A DNA stretch of 64,000 nucleotides from Chrysomallon squamiferum. Its lineage: Eukaryota; Mollusca; Gastropoda; Neomphalida; Peltospiridae. Below the pieces are notes generated by a model. That model saw only the letters and a program-made list of their open reading frames with translations, was not told the DNA's origin and ran no database searches. The stretch covers positions 23,778,502 to 23,842,501 of the forward strand of contig CM022679.1 in assembly GCA_012295275.1 (NCBI GenBank), read 5' to 3'. The position numbers were made by a program, and so were the translations under genes. This document shows positions 41,762-53,967 of this stretch, piece by piece (positions within the stretch are counted from its first letter, which is position 1; each line of letters starts with the position of its first letter).

Positions 41762-43819
41762 ATTAAGCTTTATCACATGTAATATTCTTTTACAGTTTCC
41801 ACTATTTGAAACAAACAAAAATTTGAAAAATATTAACAAAATTATTATTTGACAAAACTTGCAATGGAATCTAAACAAACAGCTATTACATAAATACATC
41901 ATATATGTGCAAACAAAGCCTAAATACATATATGCATAACAATAAATAAAGGAAAATGTGCAAAGTAAAAATACATTATATATTTGCATATATTTTCATC
42001 TGCATGTTGTTTAAGGTGCATATTGTGGCTATTATTCTGGTATAATTATTAAGGCCATGTATTAGTTTTGCTTTTATTAAAATATTTAATAATTGTTATG
42101 TTTTTAAAGCCAAGAGAATTATTAGTTTTCTGTGTTTAAAAAGATGTTTTATGAATAATTAAGAACAGTTATTATTCAAACACTTTCATATATCTTTGTA
42201 GATAAAAAAAAAAGGAGATAATAATAATAACATAAATTAACAGTAAATAAATAAAATAATAATAAACAAGCAAAGGTAAGCAACCTTTAATGAAGGGAAA
42301 TAACTCATTAACATGTTTTTATTGTATAAAACAGAAATCAAAGTAAAATGAAATACTTATATAGTTATAAAAAAAATAAGAATTTTTTTAGTTTGTGTGA
42401 AAAAAAAAAAACAACTGAGAAACAAAAAGAAAATAATATAAAGAAAAGACATGTCTGTTCCACAAGAGAACAACTAAAAAAATGTAAAAATTAAAATGTG
42501 AAACACTGAAGTAAAAAATAAATTTTTGTTTATGACTTCACAAATTCTGATACATATCACAGACAAGCTTGCTTGTAAAAAATATGCTTTTAGAAACACT
42601 TATTAAAATTTGTTACCAAGCACTATCACAGAATAACATATTTAAACAATGTAAAGTTTACATGCACAACAACTTACACTGTATATTAAACATTTTCAAA
42701 ATACGTATTTTGTTACATAAGTATTTACATAATTAAACTCCGAGCAACACAGCAGAACAAAACTTACAATGAAAATGTTAAATGTATGTTTATTTACAAA
42801 ATACCCCATTTTTTCCGCTTTTAAGATATGAATAAAATAAATACCCTGTGTTGTGAGTAAAAGACTAAAAGTTTCATTCAGGATCAAGTAAGATTTTGTT
42901 ATTGTGTTGAAGTCTTAATTTTGTTTTCTTATAAAATACTTTTTATTCCTGCTTATTCTTTTAAAGATATAAATAATTAGATGTGATATGAATGAGAGAA
43001 AATAACAGGTTTAATCTGATATGTAGATTTTATTAAATTTATTTTTGTTGCTTATTATTATTATTATTATTTTTGTTTTTATCAATTTCTTTTTTCTTTT
43101 TACTGAAATAGCCTCAACAAAGTTAAGTATTTTATGGAAAATGAAATGAAATTTTAAGTGAAGTGAAAATATGACATTTGTCATTGATAACTATTTCTTT
43201 TTCAAAGGCATCTGTATTATTTTTATTATCTTCCACCTTTGATTTTTAATATTTATATTATTATTACTATCATTTTAAATAACAAGAAAACAACATACAA
43301 ATAAACAAAACCCTGAACAAACCAACACTGATGTTAAAAAAAATCATACAATTCAAACTATTTCAAACATGAATTTTCAGTAATATAGATTTAAAAAAAA
43401 TGATATACTACTATAGGCTTGAACAAAATATAATTATATTTATCTTAACAAATAAAAAAAAAAAAAAAAAATAATAATAACAATAAAATAACTAAATATA
43501 ATTAAAAAAATATATATATAAAGTTAAAAAATAAATATGGCACAAAATACATTAGATAAAAAGAAAAAAAGAAAGAAAATAAAAAGATAATTTTAAAAGA
43601 TGATTCCACATTTAAATCCAAAAAGTTTATAATCTCCCTTTTTTATACAAATTGTAAAACTACTGGTCAAATTCAAAGCAACAGGATAATCACTAAATTA
43701 CACATCAAAGAACAATAAATAGCTGAACAAATATTTTCATTAAATAGTAAATAAATTTAAAAAAAATCAAATGCATATTTAATTGAAACACTAAATAAAT
43801 TGAGGCACAGTCTGTTTTA
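39082..43819. other. AT-rich, CpG-poor DNA downstream of the CCDC154-like gene
   Basis: No gene recognised. Contains (TAA)n at 39411-39460, a poly-A run at 39640-39664, (TG)n at 41191-41227 and (GA)n at 41724-41759. A minus-strand AATAAA (plus 43222-43227) is a candidate polyA signal for the CCDC154-like long form. Confidence 0.5.
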
Positions 43820-44018
43820 TTAACGTGGTCCTTCGCCTTTGCTGGCTCTGCTGTTGTTGCGACTGTTAGGTTGACTGTTTCTCCGACTGTTAGGTTGACT
43901 ATTTCTTCCACTGTTAGGCTGGCTGTTTCTCCGAGGACTAGTGCTTCTGTTGTCAAGCTGACGTCGTGACGATTTTTTCCACTTGAAATACATCAGCTTG
44001 GATTTCCATGTTAACCAT
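43820..44018 (-). CDS. CCDC154: CCDC154-like gene, last exon (Trp-rich basic tail and RRNSQPNS repeats)
   Basis: After acceptor TGCTTTATCAG the first base completes an Arg codon, then WLTWKSKLMYFKWKK, a basic Ser/Arg stretch, three to four RRNSQPNS-like octapeptides, and TAA at 43820-43822. The Trp/Lys pattern gives an amphipathic or membrane-associating look; that is inference. Together with the end of the previous exon (EINRWGLYNTY) it forms what looks like a conserved C-terminal module. The Arg-x-x-Ser sites look suited to basophilic kinases. Confidence 0.65.
43860..43931 (-). repeat. in-frame 24 bp coding minisatellite
   Basis: Three 24 bp units (starting 43860, 43884 and 43908) encode the RRNSQPNS octapeptides in the tail; a partial fourth precedes on the coding strand. 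Confidence 0.85.
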
Positions 44019-44549
44019 CTGATAAAGCACAAGTGAAAAATCATTAGTGTTAGTCATTTTAAAAAACATAAAACATACGAAAATGTATGCTGCAATATTC
44101 ACTCAGGAACAATTGCAGAAGTGAAAGGAAATGAAACCAGTTATTTCCTAAAATACCAGACAAATTCATGACAGTATAAATAAATATGTATTAATATCTA
44201 CCTACTAGTTTATTAGTTTATTAGTTCACTGTGCCCAAGTATTTCTAGATGACACAAATTTGTAAGCAAATAACTATATACATAGTCCTTGTAATGATTT
44301 GTTATGACTGCAGGTTTATTGTAATGGTGGAGAAAATTTTAGATGTGTTGATGGTTCTTTGAATGAATGTATAAAATGTTTGATTACACTGGCAGCAAAT
44401 GCATGATGACACGGAGAAAATTATTTGTGGATAAGTTAGGTGAATTTTATCACTCTTATGTGCCATTTATTGTTTATCTAAAATAAATAAAAATAAAATG
44501 AATGATATATAATAAGAATTAAAAATAAATAGATATGAAAACAAAAATG

Positions 44550-44625
44550 AAAATATATAAATAAATAAATAAATAAATAAATAAACAAATAAATCATAAT
44601 AATAAAAAATAAACATGCAAATAAA

Positions 44626-44656
<31 letters not shown>

Positions 44657-44738
44657 TCATTAAAATCCAACAGTCCCTAAACCTACTAAAAAAAAAAAAA
44701 AAAAAAAAATTAACTTAAAGAAGAAAACAGAAAAAAAT

Positions 44739-44769
<31 letters not shown>

Positions 44770-44785
44770 AAATAATAATAATAAA
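44550..44785. repeat. (TAAA)n, poly-A and (TAA)n cluster in an intron
   Basis: AAAT repeats at 44555-44590 and 44620-44643, an A-run at 44688-44709, and TAA at 44741-44768. Part of the 4 kb intron 44019-48011. Confidence 0.9.
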
Positions 44786-45302
44786 TAATGAGAAATGGAA
44801 AAAGCAAGGAAAAATAGGAAAAAAAAAAAGAAAAAAAAAATACAACAAAAGAAATACAAACAGAAAAAGATGTTAAAATTTTGACAACTTATAAATATAT
44901 TTTTTTAACATTTTAATAACATTTCTGGTAAATTTTTAATTTTAATTACATTTTAAGAATAAAATTTCCATAATCAAAAAATAAAACTGAAAGATTTTAA
45001 AAGTTGTGCATTAAGTACAATATTGTTTGTGCCTGATTATATATATATATATATGTATATATTGCATAGAAACAACAAAATACATTTGATTATAAAATAC
45101 ATATGCACTCCAGTAGATCAAAAGAACAACAAGTATTTGTTTATTACAAACATTCCAATCATATTTAAAAAAAAGAAAGATTAAAAAAGGAAAGTAGTGA
45201 AAAAAAAGAGAAAAATCAGAAAAATAGAAAAAAGAAAGAAAGAAAGGAAAAAAGTAGAAGAAAACAACAGAAAAGTAATAAAAAGAAAAGAAATTCAAGT
45301 AC

Positions 45303-45420
45303 ATAAATAAATAAATAAGTAAATAAATAATAGAAATAAATAAATAAGTAAATAAATAATAGTAATAAATAAATAAGTATATAAATAATAGAAATAAATA
45401 AATACTAAGTAAATGAATAA
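45303..45420. repeat. (AAAT)n-rich stretch
   Basis: Interrupted AAAT/AAGT units within the same intron. Confidence 0.85.
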
Positions 45421-47128
45421 ATAAACATTCTTAAATAAAATATTATTAAAGTGATGAATATTTATAATATTTAGCCAAACAAAATTAATAAACTATTATC
45501 TGGTACTAATTCTTTATAATTTATTTTTATTTTTATTTATTTTTACATAAAAGAATAAATACAGTAATTTTCACTCTACTTAATTTTTTTGTAATTCATT
45601 TGAGTATAGCCAAAGAAAATAGTTTATTAATTTTACATTGTTTAGCTATAAAAACATATTTGATTATTATATTATAACAACACATAATTAGATCATGCCC
45701 ATGTCTTAAAAGAAAAATATTACATGCTTCCACTTACAAATATGTTAATAATTATATGAACACCAAAGTATATATTCACAAATAAATAAAAATAAAACAG
45801 TAATAATAATAAAATTGAAAGAAATAAGATTTACATTTTGATTATATGGTTGCTGCACATTATATAGGTTCAACAACTAAGCATTTTAATAATATAATAA
45901 ATATAACAAGTAACATACAGATTAGTTACCATTCATCATTAAAGTTGCCAAAATTCTGAGAAACAGATTGAGAGAAAAATACAAAAAGAAGAAAGAATTT
46001 GAAGTTACAAAAGAATGTCTTTAGTCTGTACAAAAATAATCTGATTTTCATATTTTATTTTCTTTCTTTTAAATTATTTTTCTTAATTCAAGAAATTTGG
46101 ATTACTAATATCTGTCAACTGCTTTTGAAAACATTTAAATTCCCATTTTAATTAATTTATGCATAGTCTATATAATTTGAAAGCTTACTGAATAATGAAC
46201 TAAAAACTATTAAATTTAAACTATTTATTTTTTTAGAAATTCATATTCTTTATTTATTAGTATTCTCTAGAAATAGATTAAAAAATAATAAAAAAAATAT
46301 GTAAATAATGATCTAAAACAAATGAAAAATACATATAAAAAAATTAAAACAAACAATCCTATAACAAAAAAAAAACCAATTAAATAAACTAAAATAAACT
46401 AAAATAAAATATTAAAAATAATCACCTCAATAAAAAAGTGGAAAAAATAAATGGATAAAAAAAGAAAGAAAAAAATTAAAGAATTTTTTTTTTTTACAAC
46501 AATTGTTAGATATTTCCATTATTTGTAACTATAGTTATTTTCAACACTTTTCAGTACTAACTTGCCACTTCCTATTCAACGTGATTCAGGATTATGCCCC
46601 TTGGCAGGTGGCTCATGAGATCTGACTGAATTTCAAAGGAATATATATACCAATGTTATTGGAAAGATATTTAATTACTCTATTAAGGACAGACTATCTT
46701 AATAAAAAGAATGGCTCAGATTGAAAGAATGAAAGACCCTTCTCAGCAGAGATTTTGTTCACTGCAAATCAAAAATGTTTTTCCAGTTTTCTGAAAATTT
46801 AAAAAAAAGGTTTGGTTAAAATGGCCAACCATCTTAAAATTGCTCATTGGTCCCCAGTTTCTAATCAAAAATGTTTTTCAGTTTTACAAAATTTAAAAGT
46901 GATCTAAAATAACTTCATTACTATTATCATTTTAAAACCAACCACTAAAAAAAAAAAAAAAAAAAAAAAAATTAAAATATAATATTAAAAAAAAATAATG
47001 AAATAAACAAAATATCTTTAAAAAAACTAAAACAAATAATCAAAAACAAACCCAAAGTCTGCCTCTTAAAAACAAACACGAGATCATCAAATGAAAAAAT
47101 TTCAGCTTAAAAACTAAAAAGTTGAAAA

Positions 47129-47130
<2 letters not shown>

Positions 47131-47211
<81 letters not shown>
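47131..47211. repeat. (CA)n(GA)n compound microsatellite
   Basis: Short CA run passing directly into about 70 bp of GA. Confidence 0.95.
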
Positions 47212-47216
<5 letters not shown>

Positions 47217-47592
47217 CTTTATATCAAGCTTCTGGTTTTTTTAATTAATCAATGCATGAAGTCTTACTGAATGGAAATGTGAAATCTGTGACAATGATTT
47301 AGTTTGTCTAATGTAATAAAAATATTTTCATAATTTACAATGTTCAGCAAAACCACAGCAAAATTACACCAAAAATAATTTGATAGGAAATATATAAACA
47401 AGTTCATACATTTATTTATAACAGAAATTTAATAATTTTATAATGATCAATATGTTGTTTTTATTTGCAAGTATCATAAATCAAATGTTTTAATTAAAAA
47501 TTAGAATCATATATTAATAACAGTGGCAAAAGTATATTGGTATGTTGATTTTTTTTTTTTTTTTTTAAATCAACATGATTTGGTGATTTGAA

Positions 47593-47850
47593 ATGACTAA
47601 AACATGTCCTATTTGTTTTGACAAACTGGAAGCTGACAAGCAAAATATTTATAACAAGAGTCAAGTCTTTCAGTTTTCTCACAAATGTCAAAATTCAGAA
47701 CATGTGTATTGTGGAAAGAAACACCCAATTTTAATGTATTTTAAAAAGAATATTACTAACTTAACTAAGAAAAAAAAATTATATATGTATATATATATAT
47801 TTATTTTCAAAACCTGTTTAATATCACTAAATGAATTTATTTCAAAATGA
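47593..47850 (+). pseudogene. RING-finger-like fragment inside an intron, opposite strand
   Basis: An 85-codon frame whose start reads MTKTCPICFDKLEADK, then after a spacer SHKCQNSEHVYCGKKH. The C-P-I-C pair followed by Cys, His-x2-Cys resembles the first half of a RING finger, but the second zinc pair is absent and the rest becomes Lys/Ile/Tyr-rich. It is antisense to the CCDC154-like gene and is preceded by a T-run. It could be a decayed retrocopy piece or chance. Confidence 0.25.
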
Positions 47851-48011
47851 ATTAAATTTAATTTTATTTCACAATAAAAATCAGCATCGTTAAATTATAT
47901 GCCTAAAAAATGTTTGAATGATAAAGATTTTAGACCATAAACTTCTTGTACAGGGTACATTTTATGAAATCAAAATATAAAAGATGAGACAGATATATCG
48001 GTGTATATTAC

Positions 48012-48190
48012 CTGTAGGTGTTGTAGAGTCCCCATCGGTTAATTTCTGGAGCATCCTCTTCAGCTTTCACACGATCTTTTTCATCCTTGTTTTTGATAAA
48101 GATTCGAGGCAGAGGATTGTGGATCAGTGGTTCTATGAGTGACCGCAGTTTGGCCACCTCGTCTTTGAGACTGACAACCTCTTCAACACG
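48012..48190 (-). CDS. CCDC154: CCDC154-like gene, penultimate exon of the long form
   Basis: Acceptor GATCTGCAG, 59 codons plus AG, donor CAG|GTAATA. Starts RVEEVVSLKDEVAKLRSLIE, continuing the coiled coil of exon 51204-51290 in phase 0; then a charged linker and a conserved-looking APEINRWGLYNTY. Mutually exclusive in logic with the terminal exon at 49632-50354, which also begins with RV in the same heptad register. Confidence 0.75.
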
Positions 48191-49206
48191 CTGCAGATCA
48201 AGACAGGGTGAGTAGGTTAGTTAACAGTGCAAAAACTCAAAAAACATGAAATGTGTGAGTGTGAGTAGTTGTGTGTGTGTGTGTGTGTGTGTGAGTGCAT
48301 GCATGTGTGAATGTGCTTTTTGTGTGTGCTCTTGTCCTTAAGTATGCATGAGTGGGTTATTAGTGCGAATATGTGTTTGTGTGGCAATAAATAAATATTG
48401 ATTTATCTTTTTAAATTCTGAACAGTTTTAATCAGTCCCAGAAAATGAATAATATTATGATAGTATGATGGCATACAACTACTACTACTACTACTAAAAT
48501 ATTATATTTTTTATCATTATTCTTTTCATTTATCTGGAAAAAAATTCTTTATTAAAAAAGTAGTTAAAAACCCAATAAATAAAAATTAATATTTCTGTTA
48601 TATTCTTGTAAATTGTATTAATCATAATATTATATCTGTTTATTAATCAAACATTTATCTAAAGCTTTGGCAAATGTACACAAATGAGTTATATCTCCTC
48701 AAATTAAAAAATAACTGTATCTTGTTTATTAACAAACACTGCTTCAGAAACTTAGTATGTTTTTTGTAGTGGAAATTAATAGTATTTTTAATTTAAATTC
48801 TGAGCAATTTTGTTTCATGTACATTGTCTCTACAAATGCAGATTTTAGCAGATTTTTTATTAGTATTATTATTATTTTTGTTTGTTAATTTATCGTAGGT
48901 TATGGTCTCTAAAGTCATGGTTTTATGCTACAAAAATAAAAAAAATCTCTCCTGTTCACTGATTATCTACTGAATTCAACAAAATAAATAAATGAGTAAA
49001 TAAAACTTTTAAAACATGATTAGCAGTTTGAAGACAAATTCATCACAAACTCAGTGCATGTGAAGTTATCACACGTATCTTTGATCTGAAAGACAAATTC
49101 TTGTTAATAAATTAACAATAAAATAAAAATATTAGTTCACATCTGGATAGATCTGGAAATTTCATTAACTCGTTTGATGAGAAAACAAATGTTCACATCA
49201 CAGTCA

Positions 49207-49212
49207 TTTATT
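49207..49212 (-). terminator. candidate polyA signal for the short form
   Basis: Minus-strand AATAAA about 420 bp beyond the TAA at 49632. Confidence 0.35.
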
Positions 49213-49631
49213 TTTATAAAGCAGTATTTATAATAAAACCTTAATCAATAAATTACAAGATTTAATTTTCTTTTTCTTTTTTATATTAATAATAATGTTC
49301 CATGAAAAATGGAATTATTTCTTCATTTCTTGACAAACCTAATTATGAAATCAATAATAATCATAAATCATAACTATAAAAATAAATTATAAAAAAATCA
49401 AATAATAAGCTTATATCATTAAAAAATGCATAACTTACATTTAATTATATATGCTATTTTAAAGATTTGAAATTTCCAGAGATACCATTTGAAAGTGTAA
49501 CAATGCTGGGGACAAAAAAAATAAAAAAATAGAAAGAAGTAACTATAATCAGTAAAACAGATTTCTTCTCTACTGGTTGTTTCCACCCCACTGTTGGAGA
49601 ACCGTAGGTATCAAACAAACTGTAATCAGTG

Positions 49632-50354
49632 TTACTCTGATTTCAAAACATCTTTCTTCTCTGATTCGAAATTTTTAGGCGTTTCTTCTTGTTTTCTGTT
49701 TTCAGATTGTTCTGATTTCTCTCTAGACAAGGGACCAGGATCAGTAATAAAAAAGTTTGATGCTTTGACTTCAGGACTTTCTGATTCATGATCAAGTGCA
49801 GGTTCATTTTTAGATTCTGATGTAGGTTCTAATTCAGATATAGGTTTTGTTTCAGGTGTAGATTCTATTTCAGGATCTTCAGTGGATGGGCTAATGGGCA
49901 AGTCAGAAGATTCTTGGACAAGGTCTGTCTGAGTGGCTGTGTTCCTTGAAGCATCATCCTCTCCATGACTGTTGTCCATTTCTGCTGTGACATCATTTCC
50001 AAGACGGTATCTGATGGTACTGCTGCCTTGTCTTGAAACAGAAGTCTCTTCATCATTCCTAATATTTCCACTCTCATCTACTTCAGGATGATCCAATGTG
50101 ACATGGTTTTCATTAGGAATCTTTGAAGATTCCTCATGGATATTTGTAAGAGATTCCTCAGGTTTATCAGATCTTGGACTATTCCAGTCTGGAGAGCTCA
50201 ACCTGGCAGAACGTTGCTGTCCAAGGTTAGTTTTCATGAGCTCATCAAAATCTCTGATGCCAGAAACAGCAGGGGGACCAAAAGTTGGGTGAAATGCAGC
50301 AGAAGTTTTTAGTCTGTCTAACTGAAACTGAAGATCTTCGATACCTAAAACCCT
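49632..50354 (-). CDS. CCDC154: CCDC154-like gene, alternative last exon with acidic disordered tail
   Basis: A 240-codon open frame in phase 0 after CTTGACTTTCAG, ending KSE-TAA (49632-49634). It starts RVLGIEDLQFQLDRL, matching the heptad pattern of the exon at 48012-48190, then turns into a Glu/Ser/Pro-rich, predicted disordered region (ETKPISELEPTSESK, SEKKDVLKSE). An in-frame alternative acceptor 24 nt upstream (ATGCAG, exon from 50378) is possible. No good donor is visible inside, so I read it as an alternative terminal exon. Confidence 0.65.
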   Translation of the reverse strand, partial: RVLGIEDLQFQLDRLKTSAAFHPTFGPPAVSGIRDFDELMKTNLGQQRSARLSSPDWNSPRSDKPEESLTNIHEESSKIPNENHVTLDHPEVDESGNIRNDEETSVSRQGSSTIRYRLGNDVTAEMDNSHGEDDASRNTATQTDLVQESSDLPISPSTEDPEIESTPETKPISELEPTSESKNEPALDHESESPEVKASNFFITDPGPLSREKSEQSENRKQEETPKNFESEKKDVLKSE

Positions 50355-50507
50355 CTGAAAGTCAAGTGAACCTATTAACTGCATAGTGAAAACAACTCTA
50401 CAGAAACTGTTACTATTTTTTAAACTCTATTTTTTAACAAATATTTTTAAAGCAAAATAAAAACAACCACAATAAAAAAAAATGTTCTACCACTACTGCT
50501 ACTACTG

Positions 50508-50556
50508 CTAATAAATAAATAAATAAATAAATAAATAAATATATAAATAAATAAAA
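50508..50556. repeat. (TAAA)n microsatellite in intron
   Basis: About 12 AAAT units. Confidence 0.9.
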
Positions 50557-51203
50557 ACTTCTAGAAATGCAAAATAAATATTTAAGAACTCCACATCTTT
50601 GCGAGTTGACCTGTAAACTTTAAAAGAAAATTGTATAATAAAATTTCTTTCCACCTTTCCCTATAGTTTTATTGCTTTACTACGTGCTAGATGTATCCTT
50701 GACAGTATGGTGATATCAGTATTTAATAATAGTGATAATAATAGTTGGAATATCAAACTGGTGGCTGCCTGCAAAATAATGAAACCCTAGAATAACAAAA
50801 AGCAAGAACAAAACAAGACAATATGAAAAAACAAAGCCTTCCCAAATGACAGGGATTCTGAAATATAGGAATACAGCAATAAAAGGAAACTTATTTATTG
50901 TTTTCTTGACTTTTATTATTTTCATTGGTGAATAATAAGAATAACAAGCTAAAAAAGTGAGGAATTATAATTTATCTTTTACTGGGAATGTTTTGAGGTA
51001 ATTCTTTGTTCTAATCTCTATGTTAGATTCAGATCCAGAAAGCAACTTGTTGAAATAAATATGGCTTACTGTGTTAATCAGTTTGCTGAAATTAAACTGT
51101 GTAAGAGTGTATGGACCAGTGTGATGGACAGCTGGTTGGAAAACCAGAACAATTAGTTATCTAAATCAAGACAAATTCCTGTGAAAACATGCTTAAAGCT
51201 TAC

Positions 51204-51290
51204 CAGTTTTTGTTCTGACTGAATCTTCATACCAAGAACTGTCTTCACAGTCTGAATTGATTCAGCAAGTTTGCGAACATTTTGCTGAAG
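51204..51290 (-). CDS. CCDC154: CCDC154-like gene, coiled-coil exon
   Basis: Acceptor TTTCTTTTAG, 29 codons in phase 0-0 (LQQNVRKLAESIQTVK...SEQKL), donor CTG|GTAAGC. Regular hydrophobic heptads. It is the branch point for the two alternative ends. Confidence 0.75.
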
Positions 51291-52492
51291 CTAAAAGAAA
51301 AAAACAAAAAATTTGAAAAATAATGATTTATAAAGTTTTAACGAATATTAACAACTTTTACTACATATTAAATATTTAAAGAATTTAGTTTTTTAAATTA
51401 TTAGATTTATGTAAAAAGCTTATGAAACATTCTTTGACAACATTTACAAACAATTTCATGTCACATCAGTAACTATTGACTACCAGTAAATTAATCAGTA
51501 AAAATGTGATTCTAAAATTTGTGAGGAATGTGATACAAATACTGTGACGCATAAATAAAGAAGAAAAGAATAATATAAAAAATACCTATATATGTTTATA
51601 TATTTTATTTTATTTTTATTTATGTGAAACAAATCTGAAATATAAATAATAAATTTCCCTGAAAATAAAAGGATGTGTGTTAATATATTTTGTGATAACA
51701 TTCTGAAATCTATCAATATGAAGTGCTGGTGGTGGGCACATGCGCTCATGCACACACACACACACACACACAAACCATAAGTTTTTATATCAGTTTCAAA
51801 TATCATAATTGTTTCAACATGTCTTATTAATATTATTCAGAGAACTGGAGATTGGTTTCATTTTGTTGCACATTGATTCCAATATATGACAAATGTGGGG
51901 GATAAAAATGCCTCCACTAGATAAAATGTTTTTTTTTCATTTCGGTAGGGGTTTATTGTGATAAAAAAAAAAAAAACCAACAAAAGTTTAAAAATAAATA
52001 AAACAAAACATCTAACACTGTCTAAAGGGACAAAGGAAGGAACACTCCCATTCAGAAGCATAAATTTGTGGTTTTTCACAATCAAGGTACACATTTATTT
52101 TACCGTTATTTCAACATATCACTCCAAACACCTAATTGTACAAGACAGTTACAATTCACTGTAATCCATTATCTAAATCAGACTAGAATTACACCAGTTG
52201 TGAAGTCCTGGCTGAAGTCAGAAAGATCCCAGAGGGTGCAAGGGAAAAAAATTTAAACTGTGTTTCATAATTTATAATTTTTATGGGGTTTAAATCTTTA
52301 ATATAAAACTGAAATGCTGCTTAAAATTATGGTTGTGCAGGGGTATAATAATTGCAGAATACATTTTTGTGTGTCTGTGCAAAGGGAGACTATAAACTTA
52401 AAGCTTTTATGATTTTAAATGCTTTACAGCAGCCTTACCAAGACTATGGTTTCATCCTTGGAAAATCAAACACAAACAAATAAAAATTTATA

Positions 52493-52493
52493 A

Positions 52494-52529
<36 letters not shown>

Positions 52530-52530
52530 A
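52493..52530. repeat. (TAAA)n microsatellite in intron
   Basis: About nine AAAT units; a (TA)n follows at 52665-52702. Confidence 0.9.
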
Positions 52531-52665
52531 AAAATATTTCATATAAACACTTCCCAGTGTACACAACAATAAAGGAAAAATTTCTGCTACCATGCGTGTT
52601 AAAATATCATACTTTATTGTTAGTAATGACTGGTGTGAGGTAACAAATAAGAAATGGATCATATA

Positions 52666-52703
<38 letters not shown>

Positions 52704-52894
52704 CTGATTGTTAGAAAACATTTACCATGCATTTAAAAAAGTAAATTTATGGTCATTCTAAGAAACATATATTAAATTCACATTCATGTTATTATTTTAT
52801 TTGCTGTAAATATTGATATGACATTTCATATAATGAAAAATGTTGAGATATAAATTGAAAATCAAGTAATATAAAAAAATAAAGAAATACTCAC

Positions 52895-52985
52895 AGCAAC
52901 CATCTCCTCAGGAGAAACAGTTTGTGGTTGACGTCTCATTCTCAAAGCATTAATGTCCTGTTTCAAATTTTCTACATCTCGGATT
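52895..52985 (-). CDS. CCDC154: CCDC154-like gene, coiled-coil exon
   Basis: Acceptor TTTGGTTTTCAG; first base completes Arg from the previous exon, then IRDVENLKQDINALRMRR, QPQTVSPEEMVA, donor GCT|GTGAGT. Phase 2-in, 0-out. The Pro-containing end breaks the coil. Confidence 0.75.
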
Positions 52986-53549
52986 CTGAAAACCAAATAA
53001 AATAACAATAACAATAACAACAACAACAATAATAATAATAACAACAATAACAATCATAATTACAATTATAACAATAACAGCAACGATAATATTAATAATC
53101 ACAATCATAATTAAACTAATAAAAAGAAATAATAACCTACTATAAATAAGAAAATATTTTTGAATAATTGTTTTCTCAAATTTTTTTACAAAAATTCATT
53201 TTGGCTATTTCAATTTCCCTTTAAATGAAGCTGAAATAATTAAAACCAAATCTAAATAATTTATTATTTTTTTTATTTACAAAGAAGAAAAGAAACGATG
53301 GATGTATTCAATGTCTTTTTATCCAAATGGCTAAACTGATTATCTTTGTATTTTAAGTTGAACTAAAAATTAACTTATTTTAAATTCTTATTACATTGCA
53401 ACATTTTAATAATATATGTATCAACTTTAATATTATTTATTATTAATTTTTTTTTTTTTTTATCCTTTCTACATTTTAAAAATTATTATGACAAAAAAAT
53501 ACAGCAATATATTTTTTAAGGTACAAAAACAAAATGTTTAATATATTAC

Positions 53550-53626
53550 CTGCTTTCTGCTTCTGATCCAACTCTAGAATCAAGTTCTGCCCTCAGAAGT
53601 TTGTAACGTTCTTCTATGCCATCAAT
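53550..53626 (-). CDS. CCDC154: CCDC154-like gene, coiled-coil exon
   Basis: Acceptor TATAATGCAG, 25 codons (IDGIEERYKLLRAELDSR...) plus AG, donor CAG|GTAATA. Phase joins 52985 exactly. Confidence 0.75.
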
Positions 53627-53697
53627 CTGCATTATAAATAATTTTAGTACTCTCAGTTTAAATATAATTTGTTGTGATAATAATAATAAATATTAAT

Positions 53698-53708
53698 AAT
53701 AATAATAA

Positions 53709-53739
<31 letters not shown>

Positions 53740-53741
53740 AT
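53698..53741. repeat. (TAA)n and (TAAA)n in intron
   Basis: Mixed AAT then AAAT units. Confidence 0.9.
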
Positions 53742-53847
53742 ATTATTTTTACCCCCTGCTGCAAGAGGACAGTTCAAGACTTACCAAAATATCCATATAC
53801 AAAAATACACGCCACTTTAAACCTTTTTGCCCATTCTAAACACTTAC

Positions 53848-53967
53848 ATCATTAGGAAACTGCTGTATTGACATATTCAGCTGATGGACTTTTTCGTTGG
53901 TTGATTTCTGCCATTCAGAAATGGAGTCTAACTTGTCTCGTATGTTGTGTGACAAAGCAACATGTGC
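53848..53967 (-). CDS. CCDC154: CCDC154-like gene, coiled-coil exon
   Basis: Acceptor CTTCTCTTTCAG, 40 codons in phase 0-0 (AHVALSHNIRDKLDSISEW...QQFPND), donor GAT|GTAAGT. Confidence 0.78.
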
